The notes: a model not told the origin generated them from the sequence alone. DNA of 64,000 bases from Entoloma clypeatum (GCA_963565915.1 OY751490.1:434001-498000); one strand, 5' to 3'; positions 44,201 to 54,879 are shown, counted from the stretch's first letter. Numbers and translations are program-made.

Positions 44201-44663
44201 TACCCAGTAAATAGTTGAACTGGGAAAATGAGGTTCACATCTTAGTACACACTTTCCATCTTTGAAGAAACTAAGATTGTCAGCTGAGCCAGCGACATTT
44301 AATCCAGATTCTTGAAGAATTTTGCCCATTGACATGAGGTGAGTGGAAAGCTCCAGGATGTGTAAAACTGGATAAAGCCGAGTTGTTAGACTTCTTGGCT
44401 TTCCTTGACGCGATGGTATCATGTGAGTGATAAACATGGTCCCTCTTCCTTTTATAGAGATCTTTGCTTTGCCCGCAGTTTGGGCAGTACAGATTGATTT
44501 CTCTTCTTCGTACATTGCAAAGTCACTCATCTCTGAGGTGAAATGCATACTAGCGCCGGAATCCATGATCCACTCAGCATCATTAGTATCTTTGGATTTG
44601 TTCTTACATTTCGAACATGAGGCAAAATGATCATAGATTTCCTCCATGAAGGAGGCAGCAATG

Positions 44664-44800
44664 TAGTGTTGTTGCGGCTTGGCTTGGCTTGGCTCCAGAG
44701 CTGAGCCAGTTGGAGCCAGGGTCATCAGCTCAGCTCCAGAGCCGAGCCGTAAACATGTGGCTCCAACTGGCTCCGAGGCTACTTCACGAAGTTTTTGACA
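44664..44800. repeat. GAGCC-rich repeat block
   Basis: Starts tagtgttgttgcggcttgg and consists of ggctccag/gagccag motifs in both orientations. Related to the block at 3071-3240. Copia 3 homology ends where it begins. Possibly a non-autonomous element; no duplication was seen. Confidence 0.5.
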
Positions 44801-44943
44801 TGAGAGGCCGAATTCACACTGGGGCAGTAGTAGATCAATAAAATACTATTTTATTTAGTTATGAGAGGAACAGAGAAAGCTAAACACTTTCAACTTGATA
44901 TCGTAGGCTTAAAAAAAGTCCCAAACAACGGACTTGGGACCAT

Positions 44944-45627
44944 CTAATCCATATCCAAGTCCATATCTCCCTCCAAGGCCATATCTCCCTCAATTCTCTC
45001 AATTATGCCGTCCTCATCCACCGCACCGCAGATCAGCATGAGGCCGTCTTGGACTTGCGAAGCGGTTGGGAGGTCGCGGGGACGGAGGTTGTTGCGCAGT
45101 ATATATATAATGTCCCGAAATTCATGAGATTCGACGGTGAAGAGAGGCTGAGGGAGTGCTATTAGTTTATACAGCACGCAACGTAGAGGAATATCGGTTG
45201 ACTCACCAGATTGTTGACAGCGATGAATCTGATGATTGCGTCCAACAGCGCATCTGGCGAGAAGTTGTAGGAGACTTCGTCAAAGTACCGAAAGTATTTG
45301 GTAAACCATCGGCGATCTTCCGCTGTGAGATATTCGGTGAACTGGTTCTGCGACAGAACCGTGATGTAGTGATCGAGGTGGAGGTCGCAAAGATGTTGCC
45401 GTAGAACAGCATTCAGCGTTGTGGGCGAGAAGTGCCAGGCTTCAACCGTCATACGCGGTTCACTGTGAAACCTAGACCAGTCCAAGTTAGTGTACTTAGA
45501 AATCATGGTAACACACACTATACCTGCAGAGGCTGCAGGCCCATTTCTGCATCGGGCAGCCATTTTCCTCAACATTCTCGAGGAAGAAAAAAAGGCCGAC
45601 GTCACGGGCAAGAGGTGCAGAAGCCAT
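44944..45627 (-). CDS. Short BED zinc finger / hAT N-terminal protein
   Basis: Three-exon minus-strand gene. Exon 1 starts MASAPLARDVGLFFFLENVE (45627) and ends in WACSLCR; a 60 bp intron (GTATAG..TCTAG) joins it to FHSEPRMTVEAWHFSPTTLN and LRQHLCDLHLDHYI. This forms a BED-type Cys2/His2 finger. Residues after it (SPDALLDAIIRFIAVNNL) align with the hAT N-terminal part (SPQALVDALVKWIIVDDQ), and a second intron leads to ESHEFRDIIYILRNNL. It then ends in an acidic tail (EGDMALEGDMDLDMD) with its own stop, lacking the whole catalytic domain. No in-frame stop was seen. It could be a truncated transposase or a DNA-binding repressor-type protein; the role is unknown. Confidence 0.65.
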
Positions 45628-46157
45628 AGTTAGAGGGTTCGCGGCGTAGTGGGGAGTTTCGAATTGCTAAGGAGTAGCGACGGAGGGTCAGACTATTGCG
45701 CTGATGAAACTACAGTGTCCAACGTGAATGAAAGCCGTCAGGGATGCAATATGAAACATAAAAAAGCACGGCGCGGTGACTGCACAAGGGGAAAAGTAGA
45801 TTAAGTAGAAAGGCTGACAGAAATGAGGGAAAGGGTATTCCTTACTTCCAGACCCGCACAACGGGGTGTACATGAGTCTTCTAGTGACATGAAGTGCAGC
45901 CGCGTCAGGCGGACACTTGGACGGGAGTCATTGCAGCTCGCATATGATGAGTGAAACACCTGCCATGTCCGTTACTTTACTTTATGCAGTCAAAAGGGAG
46001 CCGAAATTACCTTTATCAACTCAAGGCGAGTGAACGACAGCATATCCGAGGATAGCGGAACCATACTTGCACATCAGAGCCCTAAAACTGGAGATTGTCA
46101 GCTAGAGATGGAGACGACTATGAAAGGGACATACAGTTTTGTTTAGAGTCGACGGTT
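45628..46157. other. No gene seen
   Basis: No supported gene. It probably contains the 5' flank of the BED gene and the 3' end of hAT copy 2. No clear terminal repeats found. Confidence 0.35.
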
Positions 46158-46295
46158 TATGCATGGATGGTTAAGCTATCACGCTATTCATGGGTTCCCT
46201 CGTTAACGAGATAAATAGATATTGTCTATGCATGGATGGTTAAGCTATCATGCTATTCATGGGTTCCCTCGTTAACGAGATAAATAGATATTGTA
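46158..46295. repeat. 69 bp tandem duplication, two units
   Basis: Two units starting tatgcatggatggttaagc, differing at one site (cacgct/catgct, a CpG transition). Each contains the palindrome ctcgttaacgag. It lies just downstream of the hAT copy 2 stop codon. Confidence 0.9.
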
Positions 46296-46300
46296 ATACT

Positions 46301-48349
46301 CTACAGGCTGAGCTCTTCGTCGTCCTCAAGTAAAATACGTGATATAACATCGTCCAATAGTCCGTCATCGGGTGAAGTCGCAGATGCTAAGGGATCCTGT
46401 TCGACTCTGGGAGTCGGCTCCATCAACATCTCCTCTTCCGTCGTCAATAAACCCTCCGAGAAGTCTAACCACTGCTGGCGTAATGCAAACTTCAGCATTT
46501 GCAACGCCTCGAACAGATTAGCACCTATTCTATTTCGACGCCTTGTATCTGTTTCACCTGCAGAGGAGAAAACATGTTTGCAAGGAACGGCTGAGGCCTG
46601 GATGGGGATGTGGTCGAGCGCGATTCTGAAGATCGTGGGGTACCTTTCCTGATTATTCGTCACCTAGCATGAACGTCAGCGTCGCCATTAGGAACCTAAT
46701 CAATTCACTTACATCCCAGAACTTGATCATGTCAGTACTCAGTGGCGAGATTTCGGCTGTATATAATGAGAACTCCTCGTCGATTGAGCGCACAACAGGC
46801 CCCTTCGCAACCGGGACGTCGAGGAACATCATGTCGCTCAACTGGTACCGTGCCGCAACGCGAGCGGTTCTGTCGGATGAGCGGGGAGCGTGTTGCATGG
46901 CATCCTGTTGACTGGGCACGTCGATTCTGTAGCACGTGCGGTACTCGGCCATCTATGATGCGCGGGTTTTTCGCTCCGAGTTCTTCAAGGGCGCTCATAA
47001 AGAGCTCGAAGGTCAGGAGGACGAGGGCCAAACTTGGTGTTCGCTCGCTCGACATAACTTGTTGAACTTGGTGGGGAAACTAAATGGGTATTGAGCGCGA
47101 AGAAATGGACCGACGCAAGCTAGTTGTACTCACCGATAAAACCAGGCATAGTTCCTCCAGATGGTTCCATTCCCAATCCGTCATCTTCAGGTGACTGAGT
47201 TCTTTGTCCGCGGCGAGGTAGCCTGAACAGCGCTTGCATAAGACCAAGTAAGGGTCACAATGAGAGACTTACTGGTCGCATTGTTATGAACCGATCAACC
47301 ATAAGGTAGATCGAATCCCAGCGTGACCGGACATCGCGAAGGAGCTGGTATTGCGGGAGGAGGGCTACTTCCCCATTGTCGTCAAGGATTATCTCTTTGG
47401 CATTCATGTATTCGATTTCATTGTTGTATTTCTCAATGCGTTGGCCAGGCGCGCGGATAGCACACACGGTTCGGCATGTGAGGGCGATAATGTCGTGACC
47501 ATCTTGGTCGCAATCCACTTCGGCACCGAAGTCGTCCTGGTCGTCGGAGTAGGAAGTTGTCGACGCCGCCTGCACCATATGCTGCATACAGAGACTTATG
47601 ACATGTGGCATGCACATGATACGGCGCGCTTCTGAGTTGTAGGGGATATCCCGTCGTACCAGCTCTTTCTCCATCTCTGAAGCTACAACTTTGTTGGTGG
47701 ACGTGTTGTCCATGGTGAAATGTCCCACCTTGAAAATGATATCAGTCCCGAATAAAAGCAGAGTCAGAGAGATATTACCTTGGCTGTAACCTCCGCCCTG
47801 TCCAAGACATTGAGCGTGATCCTCGCTAACCGCTCTCCGGTGTGCTTTCCTCGAACATGATGGAAAGCGATTAGGGCCGTTCTAAGCTCAAGGGCGCCCA
47901 TAGACTTATTGCGCGCCATCCAATGGGCTGTGATGGTGAGGTAAGGGTAGCGGCCGAGGTTAGACCACAGATCTTCGGTGAACAAGATTGCGCCTAGAGC
48001 CTTCTGAGGGAATGGATTGAGTACACATTATGAGATATCGCACTATGCTTACCTGTAGCTCCAATTTGACCTCTGCAAAGACATCTCTCCAAGTCTTAAT
48101 AATCGCCGCCCTTATTTTGGCGCGTCGCGGTATATCTGTGTCAACAGCACTCGACAACATTGATGGACTGGAAAAGTAATTAGTTCGACTCAAAAAAAAA
48201 AAAAAAGAATAATCCTCACTTGATCATCGACAACGATCCACTTGACGAGTGCGTCAACTAGCGCCTGGGGCGAGAATCCAATCCGAAGGTTCTGGGATGG
48301 CGCCACTGCGGGTTGCTGCGCCGCGCCACCCAAATCCTCGGGTTGGAGA
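46301..48349 (-). pseudogene. hAT transposase, copy 2 (5'-truncated, internal deletion)
   Basis: Minus-strand relic of the same family as copy 1. It keeps SPQALVDALVKWIVVDDQ, the first catalytic segment ILFTEDLWSNLGRYPY that copy 1 has lost, GHFTMDNTSTNKVVA, SRWDSIYLMVDRFITM, and the C-terminal dimerisation domain (YPTIFRIALDHIPIQASAVP, FSSAGETDTRRRNRIGANLF). The BED finger is missing because homology stops at about 48349. Between AKNPR and MAEYRTCYRID (near 46950) a segment present in copy 1 is deleted. It ends in DDEELSL at 46301. Confidence 0.88.
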
Positions 48350-49186
48350 GCAACTGAATTATGTATTACCAAAGGTCAAGAAGATCATGTTGTTGATTGG
48401 CAAAGCACTCAAAATACTTATGGAAATCAAGCGCTGGAAGTCGTATATGTCAAATTATATAATCCTGCCAAAACCATTCAGCTAGAGGGTTTGCCTGAAA
48501 ATGTGGTTCCAATTACAAGATCTTCTCCAAGAATGTTAAACCTTAACACATCCAGTGGCTTGAAAATTAAAATCAAATGTGCTCAGGTTGCTATATTGCC
48601 AAACTTTGCCATGACAGATTATTCCTGTCAAGATAAAACAAGGCTTTTCAATGTTGTTGATCTTTTATGCTGTAAAAGTCATCAATCATACTACACTTGT
48701 CTTTCTCATAGCGCATCAAGTGAGGGAACTATTATTATGCAAAACTTCAATTCTAGATTAATAACAAAGGGTGCTGATGGTTACTTGAGACAGAAGTTTA
48801 GAGAACTGGAAATTCTCGATCAAATCACAGAATGGAAGTACAAAGGCACTTGGTCATCCAAGTTGAATAGAACTACTAGAAATAAACTTCTACATCACTT
48901 TCAAGAGTTTAAAGGAACAATATATGTACCTAAAAATATTCAGTCTTCTCAAATGGTCCCAGTCTGATCCAATGTCTCAAATCCCAAAGGTCACAGATTC
49001 AAAATGAAAAACTCTCAATAAATCAAAAGATCTCAAAAAATTCAACTTGGATAAATACATTGCTGCTAAAGGTACTAAAGCTCTCAATATCATATCATAT
49101 GATCCAGCTCAGAAATTGAAAAAAAGAAAAAGTACCTTTGACAATCATATGGAAAATCCACTCGTCAAAAGGCAAAAATTCACATA
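48350..49186 (+). pseudogene. SF1 (Pif1-like) helicase C-terminal relic, left half
   Basis: Plus-strand frame: ATELCITKGQEDHVVDW, then VYVKLYNPAKTIQL, then IKIKCAQVAILPNFAMTDYS, NVVDLLCCKSHQSYYTCLSH, ADGYLRQKFRELEILDQI and FKGTIYVPKNIQ. The order matches the C-terminal half of Pif1/RecD-type helicases (motif-V-like TDYxxQxKTR, motif-VI-like YTCLSR). The motif VI Arg is His here (CAT from CGT fits). Stops follow at 48964. Further on is a basic stretch (KKRKSTFDNHMENPLVKRQK). The start is absent; the hAT relic abuts. The family is common in Agaricomycetes as repeated genes, which suggests a mobile origin such as Helitron; inference. Confidence 0.65.
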
Positions 49187-50802
49187 CAGTGCCTCACAAA
49201 ACTGATTCAATGTTTGCTACTTTGTGAATACCTTCAAAATAACTTTGCAAATAATGCCAATCAAAAGAGGGTATTGGTACCTGGTTAAAAGCCCTGCTTC
49301 AGGACTCTCAGAATCTGCAATAATTATGTAATTCCCATAAGAAATGATCAATATATGATCAAATTACTCCAGGGACTCATTGAATCAGTTTTGTGAGTAT
49401 GTACAATAAATACAGTATTTTATACTTTAGTACTTGGTATTACCCCCCTTAGCTTTGATTACTGCCTCTACCCTTCTTGGCATACTTTCTATCAGGTTTT
49501 GACACACTTCTGGCTCTATATTATTCCACACCTCTGCTGCTCTGTCCCAAATCTCCCAGACTCCCTTGGGTGGTGTTGGATATTCATTCAACTTCCTTTT
49601 AATATGAACCCAGAGGTGTTCAATAGGATTGAGGTCTGGGGACTGTGCAGGCCAATCCAGCAGAGCAATATTCTTGCTGTCCATCCATTTTTTGGCCTTA
49701 TTGGAGGTGTGCTTGGGGTCATTGTCCTGCTGAAAAATGATCTCCTCTTCAGAGATTCCACTCTCCTCCATGCTGGGCAGCAAATTGTCCTCCAAAATGG
49801 ACACATACTGATCAGCATCCATCCTCCCCTCAATCTCTACAAGTCTTCCCACACCTTCCCAACCCATACAACCCCAAACCATAATATTTCCTCCCCCAAA
49901 CTTGACTGTGCCCTGAACCTCTTTCAATAAGCCCCTCACCCTTCTTTTTCCAGACCCATTCCTTGCCATCTGACCCAAACCTATTGATTTTGGTCTCATC
50001 TGACCAAATGACCCTCTTCCAGTCCTCCACTGTCCATTCCCTGTGCTTCATAGCAAATGCCAACCGCCTCTTCCGATATATGGCCTTTAAGAAAGGTCTT
50101 TTCTTCTTTGTTACAGCCTTGAATTCATGTTTTCTGAGAACCCTTCTCACAGTTTCTGGGGAGACAGGATTGGAGATGACAGTGTTGATGTGTTTGGTAG
50201 CCTGCACAGCATTGGAGGCTCTCCCTGAGGTGATTTGTGAAAGTATGTTTTGTGTGTTGGTGGGAGAAAGCTTGGATGGACGACCACCAGAAGAGAGATT
50301 GCGATGAGGAAGAAGATTCTGAAGCACTCTGGAGACAGTTGGTTGGCTGACACCCAGGTTAGAGGCAATATGACGAGTGGAGTGACCATTGGAGGCCAGA
50401 GAAAGAATGTTTTCCTTGTGGGAAGAGGAGATAGGGCGCATGATTAATTATGGAGGCTGTTGAGGTTGGATTCTTCTTATACAACTTTTCTTGACAACCC
50501 ATCAGGGTTCTATTCAAGTTCCATCAGTAAGTTATGACAACTGGTTACCATACAACCAGTGAAGCATTTGATTCTGATAATTGCCATAGGCACTCACAAA
50601 ACTGATTCAATGAGTTGCTGATTTAATTTAATCATATCTCCATGGATTCTGATCTAAACATATGATTCCTTTATATTCTGAAAGCCCTGAAGTAGGGCTT
50701 TCAATTATATACCAAAGGTTTAATTCAATTGGTATTCTTTGCAGAGTTATCTTGAAGGTATTCAAAAAGCAACAAACATTGAATCAGTTTTGTGAGACAC
50801 TG
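49187..50802 (-). mobile_element. Tc1/mariner element, copy 2, full length 1,616 bp
   Basis: Flanked by TA (49185-49186, 50803-50804). Inverted ends of about 210 bp start CAGTGCCTCACAAAACTG (left) and CAGTGTCTCACAAAACTG (right, reversed). Each end holds the motif CTCACAAAACTGATTCAATG at its outer edge and inverted again at its inner edge (49379 and 50592), with a central agccctgaagtagggct palindrome. Inserted in the helicase relic, whose frame resumes at 50805. Confidence 0.95.
49427..50441 (-). pseudogene. Tc1/mariner transposase, one-base deletion
   Basis: Same family as the intact gene at 6787-7803. The N-terminal 203-codon frame starts MRPISSSHKENILSLAS (50441) and includes VIWSDETKINRF (first catalytic Asp). 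The frame breaks near 49920, after GEGLIER, where copy 3 reads REVQRTVKFGG. One missing base explains it. The rest (VQGTVKFGGGNIMVWG, QQDNDPKHTS, PIEHLW) continues in the next frame to KAKGGNTKY. Otherwise undamaged, so the loss is recent. Confidence 0.93.
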
Positions 50803-50804
50803 TA

Positions 50805-51533
50805 GAACACCAATCCAAAAGAAAGTCTCAATTCTACTTCTAAAACTTCTCTAAAAAGAAAATTTGATTTCATGGAATGTCTATCAGATGTTGTTCCAAA
50901 GAGACAAAATATTGGCAATCAAACTGCACAGCAGGGTCCCACAGAATTTGTATGGAATTTTCACAACTGGAGTTGTGTTTATGATTCACTCTTTATCATA
51001 CTCATTGATTTGTACTTGTCTGATAATAAGCATTGGATATCTGTTTATCATTCTATCAGTCCTAATCTACAATTGCTTTCTGTTTACTCCTTACAAGCTC
51101 TAAACAACAATCTTTCCTTTGAAACAGTCTGTGATAATGTTAGACAACAACTTCATAACAAATATGGTCCAGATTCTTTTCCATATGGTCAACAGGGAAC
51201 TGATTTGTTTTCATTAACTAGGGCCATGTTCAGATCTGTCAATTCACAATGTATAGCTGAATATATCTGTCAAACATGTAATACTTCATCTTCTGCTCCA
51301 AACCCTCCAATTATAGCACACATTGATAACAATACCACTTGTCTTTCTATCAACAAATGGTTTTAAAATCATCAAAATCAGGTCATGGATAAATGTACTA
51401 CATGTCATTCTGATAGATTTATCAAAAGACACATGTCTTATTCTCATAATCTCTTTGCCTTTAATATTGAGAGTACCGCTAATATTTCAATTAGTAAATC
51501 CTTGACTGTTTTTAAACCAGCTGGTATACAATG
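50805..51533 (+). pseudogene. Helicase-associated cysteine domain relic, right half
   Basis: Continuation of the relic after the Tc1 insert: NTNPKESLNSTSKTSLKRK, then FMECLSDVVPKRQNIGN, then VWNFHNWSCVYDSLFIILID, KHWISVYHSI, ETVCDNVRQQLHNKYGPDSF, TCNTSSSAPNPP. A TAA at 51364-51366 interrupts; then CTTCHSDRFIKRHMSYSHNL follows in the same frame. The WSCxYDSLF motif looks like the active-site start of a cysteine peptidase (ubiquitin-specific-protease-like order: Trp-x-Cys-x-Tyr), and a Cys/His cluster follows. Peptidase activity is inference. The right end runs to the gap. Confidence 0.5.
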
Positions 51534-51570
51534 ATGGTCAAGTCTCAGGTAAACATAGTGAGCATAAAGA

Positions 51571-51770
51571 NNNNNNNNNNNNNNNNNNNNNNNNNNNNNN
51601 NNNNNNNNNNNNNNNNNNNNNNNNNNNNNNNNNNNNNNNNNNNNNNNNNNNNNNNNNNNNNNNNNNNNNNNNNNNNNNNNNNNNNNNNNNNNNNNNNNNN
51701 NNNNNNNNNNNNNNNNNNNNNNNNNNNNNNNNNNNNNNNNNNNNNNNNNNNNNNNNNNNNNNNNNNNNNN
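51571..51770. other. Assembly gap (200 N)
   Basis: Run of exactly 200 N, a likely placeholder size. It separates the transposon nest from the gene-rich half and hides the 5' part of the kinase gene. Confidence 0.98.
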
Positions 51771-52414
51771 ACACCATCCAGGACGATATGGAATCCTTTG
51801 TCTACGTCATCCTCTACCTTGCCGTGCTCAATCTTAAGCATAATAGAATGACCCGCCGCCAGTTTATTATGGATCGCGTCTTCAATCTGTGCGACAGGCT
51901 TGAGGATGGCACATATACCGGTGGCCAGGGCAAGAACGGGATGGTCGGGTTCAGAGATTACATCGAGCCGGACTTTTCTTTTATCGATAATCCACCTTTG
52001 ACACAATGGCTTTCTGACACCCTCGACGCCGGAAAGGACTGGCACGACCACCTGCGGCAGGTTCAACGCCAAGCACTCCGCTCAGCCGACGCACGAGGCT
52101 CGACGACTTCGACGATCCCGTCCCCTCAGGGCCTGCTTTTCGAGAACCACGACGGTCTGAAGAACATGTGGCAATCTTTCATCGATGCGGCAGATTGGCC
52201 CTCCCCAGCGGAAGAGCGGCAGGAGCCCGATAAGCCGCGTTCATACACGGCTTCGACTACGAGTTCGAAACGCTCTCGGGGAAGTGGCAGTGGAACTCGA
52301 CGCGAGAGCGATGGGGAGCCCGGGGCGAAGAGAAGGAAGGACGAAAGTGGGCAGCCTGCGGTCCCAAGCACACTACGTATCAGTAGCTTTCCCTCGGAAT
52401 CGGAGTCAGATTAG
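51771..52414 (+). CDS. FunK1-type protein kinase, C-terminal fragment
   Basis: The frame is open from the gap edge (TIQDDMESFVYVILYLAVLN) to the stop at 52412. The DDxESFxYV(I/L)LY motif is typical of the C-lobe of fungal-type FunK1 kinases. It is followed by FIDNPPLTQWLSDTLDAGKD, a helical segment (GLKNMWQSFIDAADW), and a Ser/Arg/Lys-rich tail with a likely nuclear signal (GAKRRKDE). Catalytic loop and nucleotide-binding parts lie in or before the gap. Whether the kinase is complete cannot be judged. Confidence 0.75.
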
Positions 52415-53390
52415 GCGGTGGGAGTTTGTGCAGATATAATACATACTAATCGATTAATGTTTGAACCTGGGACTCATGTTCATGGGGGAATTTGTACATT
52501 AAAGAAGGCGAATGCGTGATGAGTCAACTGTAGTGCAAGTCAGCTTGAAATCGGTTCTGTCCGGCCACCTGAGAACGCATTGAATGCTTGATCCCGTTAT
52601 CTCATCTCAATCCATGTATTTATGGATGATTAACACGAGCATGTGTGGTAATTTACAGTAAGTATACGAGGTCCGGTCCCGCTGTGTTCGGGAATTTCAG
52701 GGAATGTGATTCATGGACTCAGTTTATTATCCGTTGTGGAACATGAGCGGAGGCCGGCGAGCTGATCTGAGCTAATCTCTGGGTGCCTTAGGCATGCACG
52801 ACAAAACTGGAAGCCTGAGGAAACGCCGCTCGAAAACAAGCAGCACGATAACAAGCGATAATGCAAGACTGGGGCGTGGGCGGAATTGCTCCACCTTCCC
52901 GAACCTCAGGTTCGTTTCGGGTATGCACCGAGTTCGCGAGGTTGGAGGGCCCATGGTCTATTTCCGCGTCGTTGAAATGGTCATCGTCAAGGGCAACGGG
53001 TGCGCGGCCGAGGGCCTGTGTTGTGTCAACCTGACATAAAGATCGAACCGACGAGAACCGATGGGACGTCCGAGTCGTTACGCAGAAATGCAAACGCTTA
53101 TCTGGCGTGTCGGGTAGTTTGCGCGCAGTTTGCAACAAATTATAGGGAAAGCAACTGAACGCAGGGAGAACTGGGGGTAACCCGGAGCGTGAACAATTCA
53201 GTGGAAAGTTGAGTTTGAACAAACAAAGGACAACATCGCGTGTCGATATTTCGTCAACGGATGACCTCACGGCAAATTTGGAATAACCACTATATCGACA
53301 TCTCATCTTTCCTGTTCTGGGCTGCGATGGTCGTGAGATGCCTCTTCTACGCTTGTTTTCTTTTTCCCCGACCCACTTGCTATAAAACTG
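52415..53390. other. Intergenic, no gene seen; GH7 promoter region
   Basis: No supported coding frame (the minus-strand open frame here has no recognisable features). CTGGGG hexamers near 52868 and 53169 match the loose SYGGRG pattern of CreA/Mig1 glucose repressors, which is a weak pattern. Confidence 0.35.
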
Positions 53391-53397
53391 GTCGCTC
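53391..53397 (+). promoter_or_regulatory. TATA box of the GH7 gene
   Basis: tataaaa, 69-75 bp upstream of the ATG at 53466, preceded by a pyrimidine-rich tract. Confidence 0.7.
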
Positions 53398-53465
53398 ACC
53401 GACGTTATTGCTCAGTTCGTCCGCTCCATTTCTGCTTCACTTGCTATCGACCGGTCAACGCTGAT

Positions 53466-54879
53466 ATGTTAACTCTCATCACCCTCTCCTACATCACTAT
53501 TGCATGCGCACAACAGATTGGCACCCTCACTGCCGAGAACCACCCTTCCCTCACCTGGCAGAAATGCACCAAGGAAGGCGGTTGCGTTTCCCAGAACGGG
53601 TTCGTCACTCTTGATTCCAACTGGCGTTGGACACACGAGGTCGATGGTTCCACCAATTGCTACACCGGAAATAAATGGGACGCTACCATTTGTACGGACG
53701 ACGTCACCTGCGCCGCTAAGTGCGCTCTCGACGGTGCTAACTACTCGGGAACCTATGGCGTCTCTGCCAATGGCAATGCCCTCACCCTCAAATTCGTCAC
53801 CCAAGCCGCACAGAAGAACATCGGGTCGCGCCTCTACCTGATGTCAAGCGATACCGAATACCAGCTCTTCAAACTTCTCGACAAAGAATTCACATTCGAC
53901 GTCGACGTCTCGCAGCTTCCTTGTGGATTGAATGGCGCTCTCTATTTCTCGGAAATGCCCGCAGACGGTGGTATTTCGTCCACCAACAAGGCTGGCGCCA
54001 AGTACGGAACCGGTTACTGTGACGCGCAGTGCCCAAGAGATCTTAAATTTATCGGAGGGAAGGTATGCGATTCTGAATTCCTCCATCCGGAAGACGCCAA
54101 ACTAAATTTTATTCCAGGCTAACGTAGAGGGCTGGGTTCCTGATACCAACAACCCCAACACCGGCAAGGGGAATCGCGGCGCGTGCTGCAATGAGATGGA
54201 TATCTGGGAAGCCAACTCGATCTCCACCGCCTTCACCGCCCATCCCTGCTCAGGTAACGGCCTGCAGACCTGCACGGGCACTGCCTGTGGTGGATCCAAT
54301 GACCGATATGGCTCCATTTGCGATCCAGATGGTTGCGATTTCAATTCGTACCGCCTCGGCAAGCCGAACTTCTACGGACCCGGAAAGACAGTAAACACCA
54401 AGGAGAAATTCACTGTTGTCACGCAGTTCCTCGCCGGCACCTACGGCTCGCTCAGCGAGATCCGCAGGTTCTACGTCCAAAATGGCAAAGTCATTCCCAA
54501 CTCTTTCACCTCCATCCCTGGGATCAAAGCCACCAACTCCATTACCCCCGCATTCTGTGACGCACAGAAGTCCGTGTTCGGTGACACCAAGAGCTTCCAG
54601 TCAAAGGGCGGGTTCCCCACCATGTCCGGCGCGCTAAGCCGCGGAATGGTCCTCGTTCTTTCCCTGTGGGATGACTACGAGGCCAACATGCTCTGGCTTA
54701 ATAGCAACTACCCAACGAACAAGGCCGCTTCGACTCGGGGTGTAGGACGTGGTACATGTTCTACCTCCTCTGGTGTTCCCGCGGCCGTCGAGGCGCAGAA
54801 CCCCAACGCCGAGGTCACCTACTCGAACATCAAGTTCGGTGATATCGGTTCGACCTTCAGCGCCGGCGGAAGGTCGTGA
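53466..54879 (+). CDS. cbhI: GH7 cellobiohydrolase, secreted, no CBM
   Basis: Family 7 exo-cellulase releasing cellobiose from cellulose chain ends outside the cell. Two exons (53466-54062, 54118-54879) around a 55 bp intron (GTATGC..CAG) give 452 residues. A signal peptide ([15 protein letters not shown]) precedes [19 protein letters not shown], a typical mature N-terminus. Catalytic centre EMDIWEANS: nucleophile Glu225, Asp227, acid/base Glu230. CBH-type features include [17 protein letters not shown] and [18 protein letters not shown]. The protein ends at FSAGGRS, with no linker and no cellulose-binding module. Many Cys residues fit the disulphide-rich fold. Frame intact, TATA box upstream. 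Probably glucose-repressed and cellulose-induced as in relatives (inference). Confidence 0.96.

Larger units (their letters stand above)
39658..44663 (-). mobile_element. Copia element 3, 5'-truncated, with a nested hAT-like element
   Basis: 3' LTR at 39658-39961, a purine tract (plus strand ctccccctcg, 39962-39971), then pol on the minus strand up to about 44663, where GAGCC-rich repeat DNA begins. Gag, leader and 5' LTR are missing. The LTR belongs to the same family as the one at 8898. Confidence 0.9.
39988..44663 (-). pseudogene. Copia 3 pol, several stops and a frame change
   Basis: Minus-strand polyprotein relic. Protease EWIMDSGASMHFTSEMSDF; integrase finger (WHQRFAHPGKDVL, CRPCAEAK); integrase core Asp (LHSDLKEF), Asp (FDGGGEFKKK), Glu-region PQQNGRAKRINHTIVEK; reverse transcriptase (SQWVFDIKTDGRKKARLVAQ, then IYVDDAMFMG); RNase H (AYTDSDWASDK, SSTEAEYMAMSD, YADNHGSIFIGNN). 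Damage: TGA at 43445-43447 (SNL*VLGCAAY, Arg expected), a frame change near 42240, a TGA near 42186 (Trp likely), and the element at 40259-41224 inside RNase H. Cannot make a full protein. Confidence 0.92.

Noticed and set aside
52868..53175. CreA/Mig1 sites upstream of GH7
   Set aside because: Two CTGGGG hexamers fit, but the pattern is too loose to claim as sites without binding data.
52788..53399. 203-codon minus-strand frame upstream of GH7
   Set aside because: No recognisable motif, lies over the GH7 promoter and TATA box; treated as chance.
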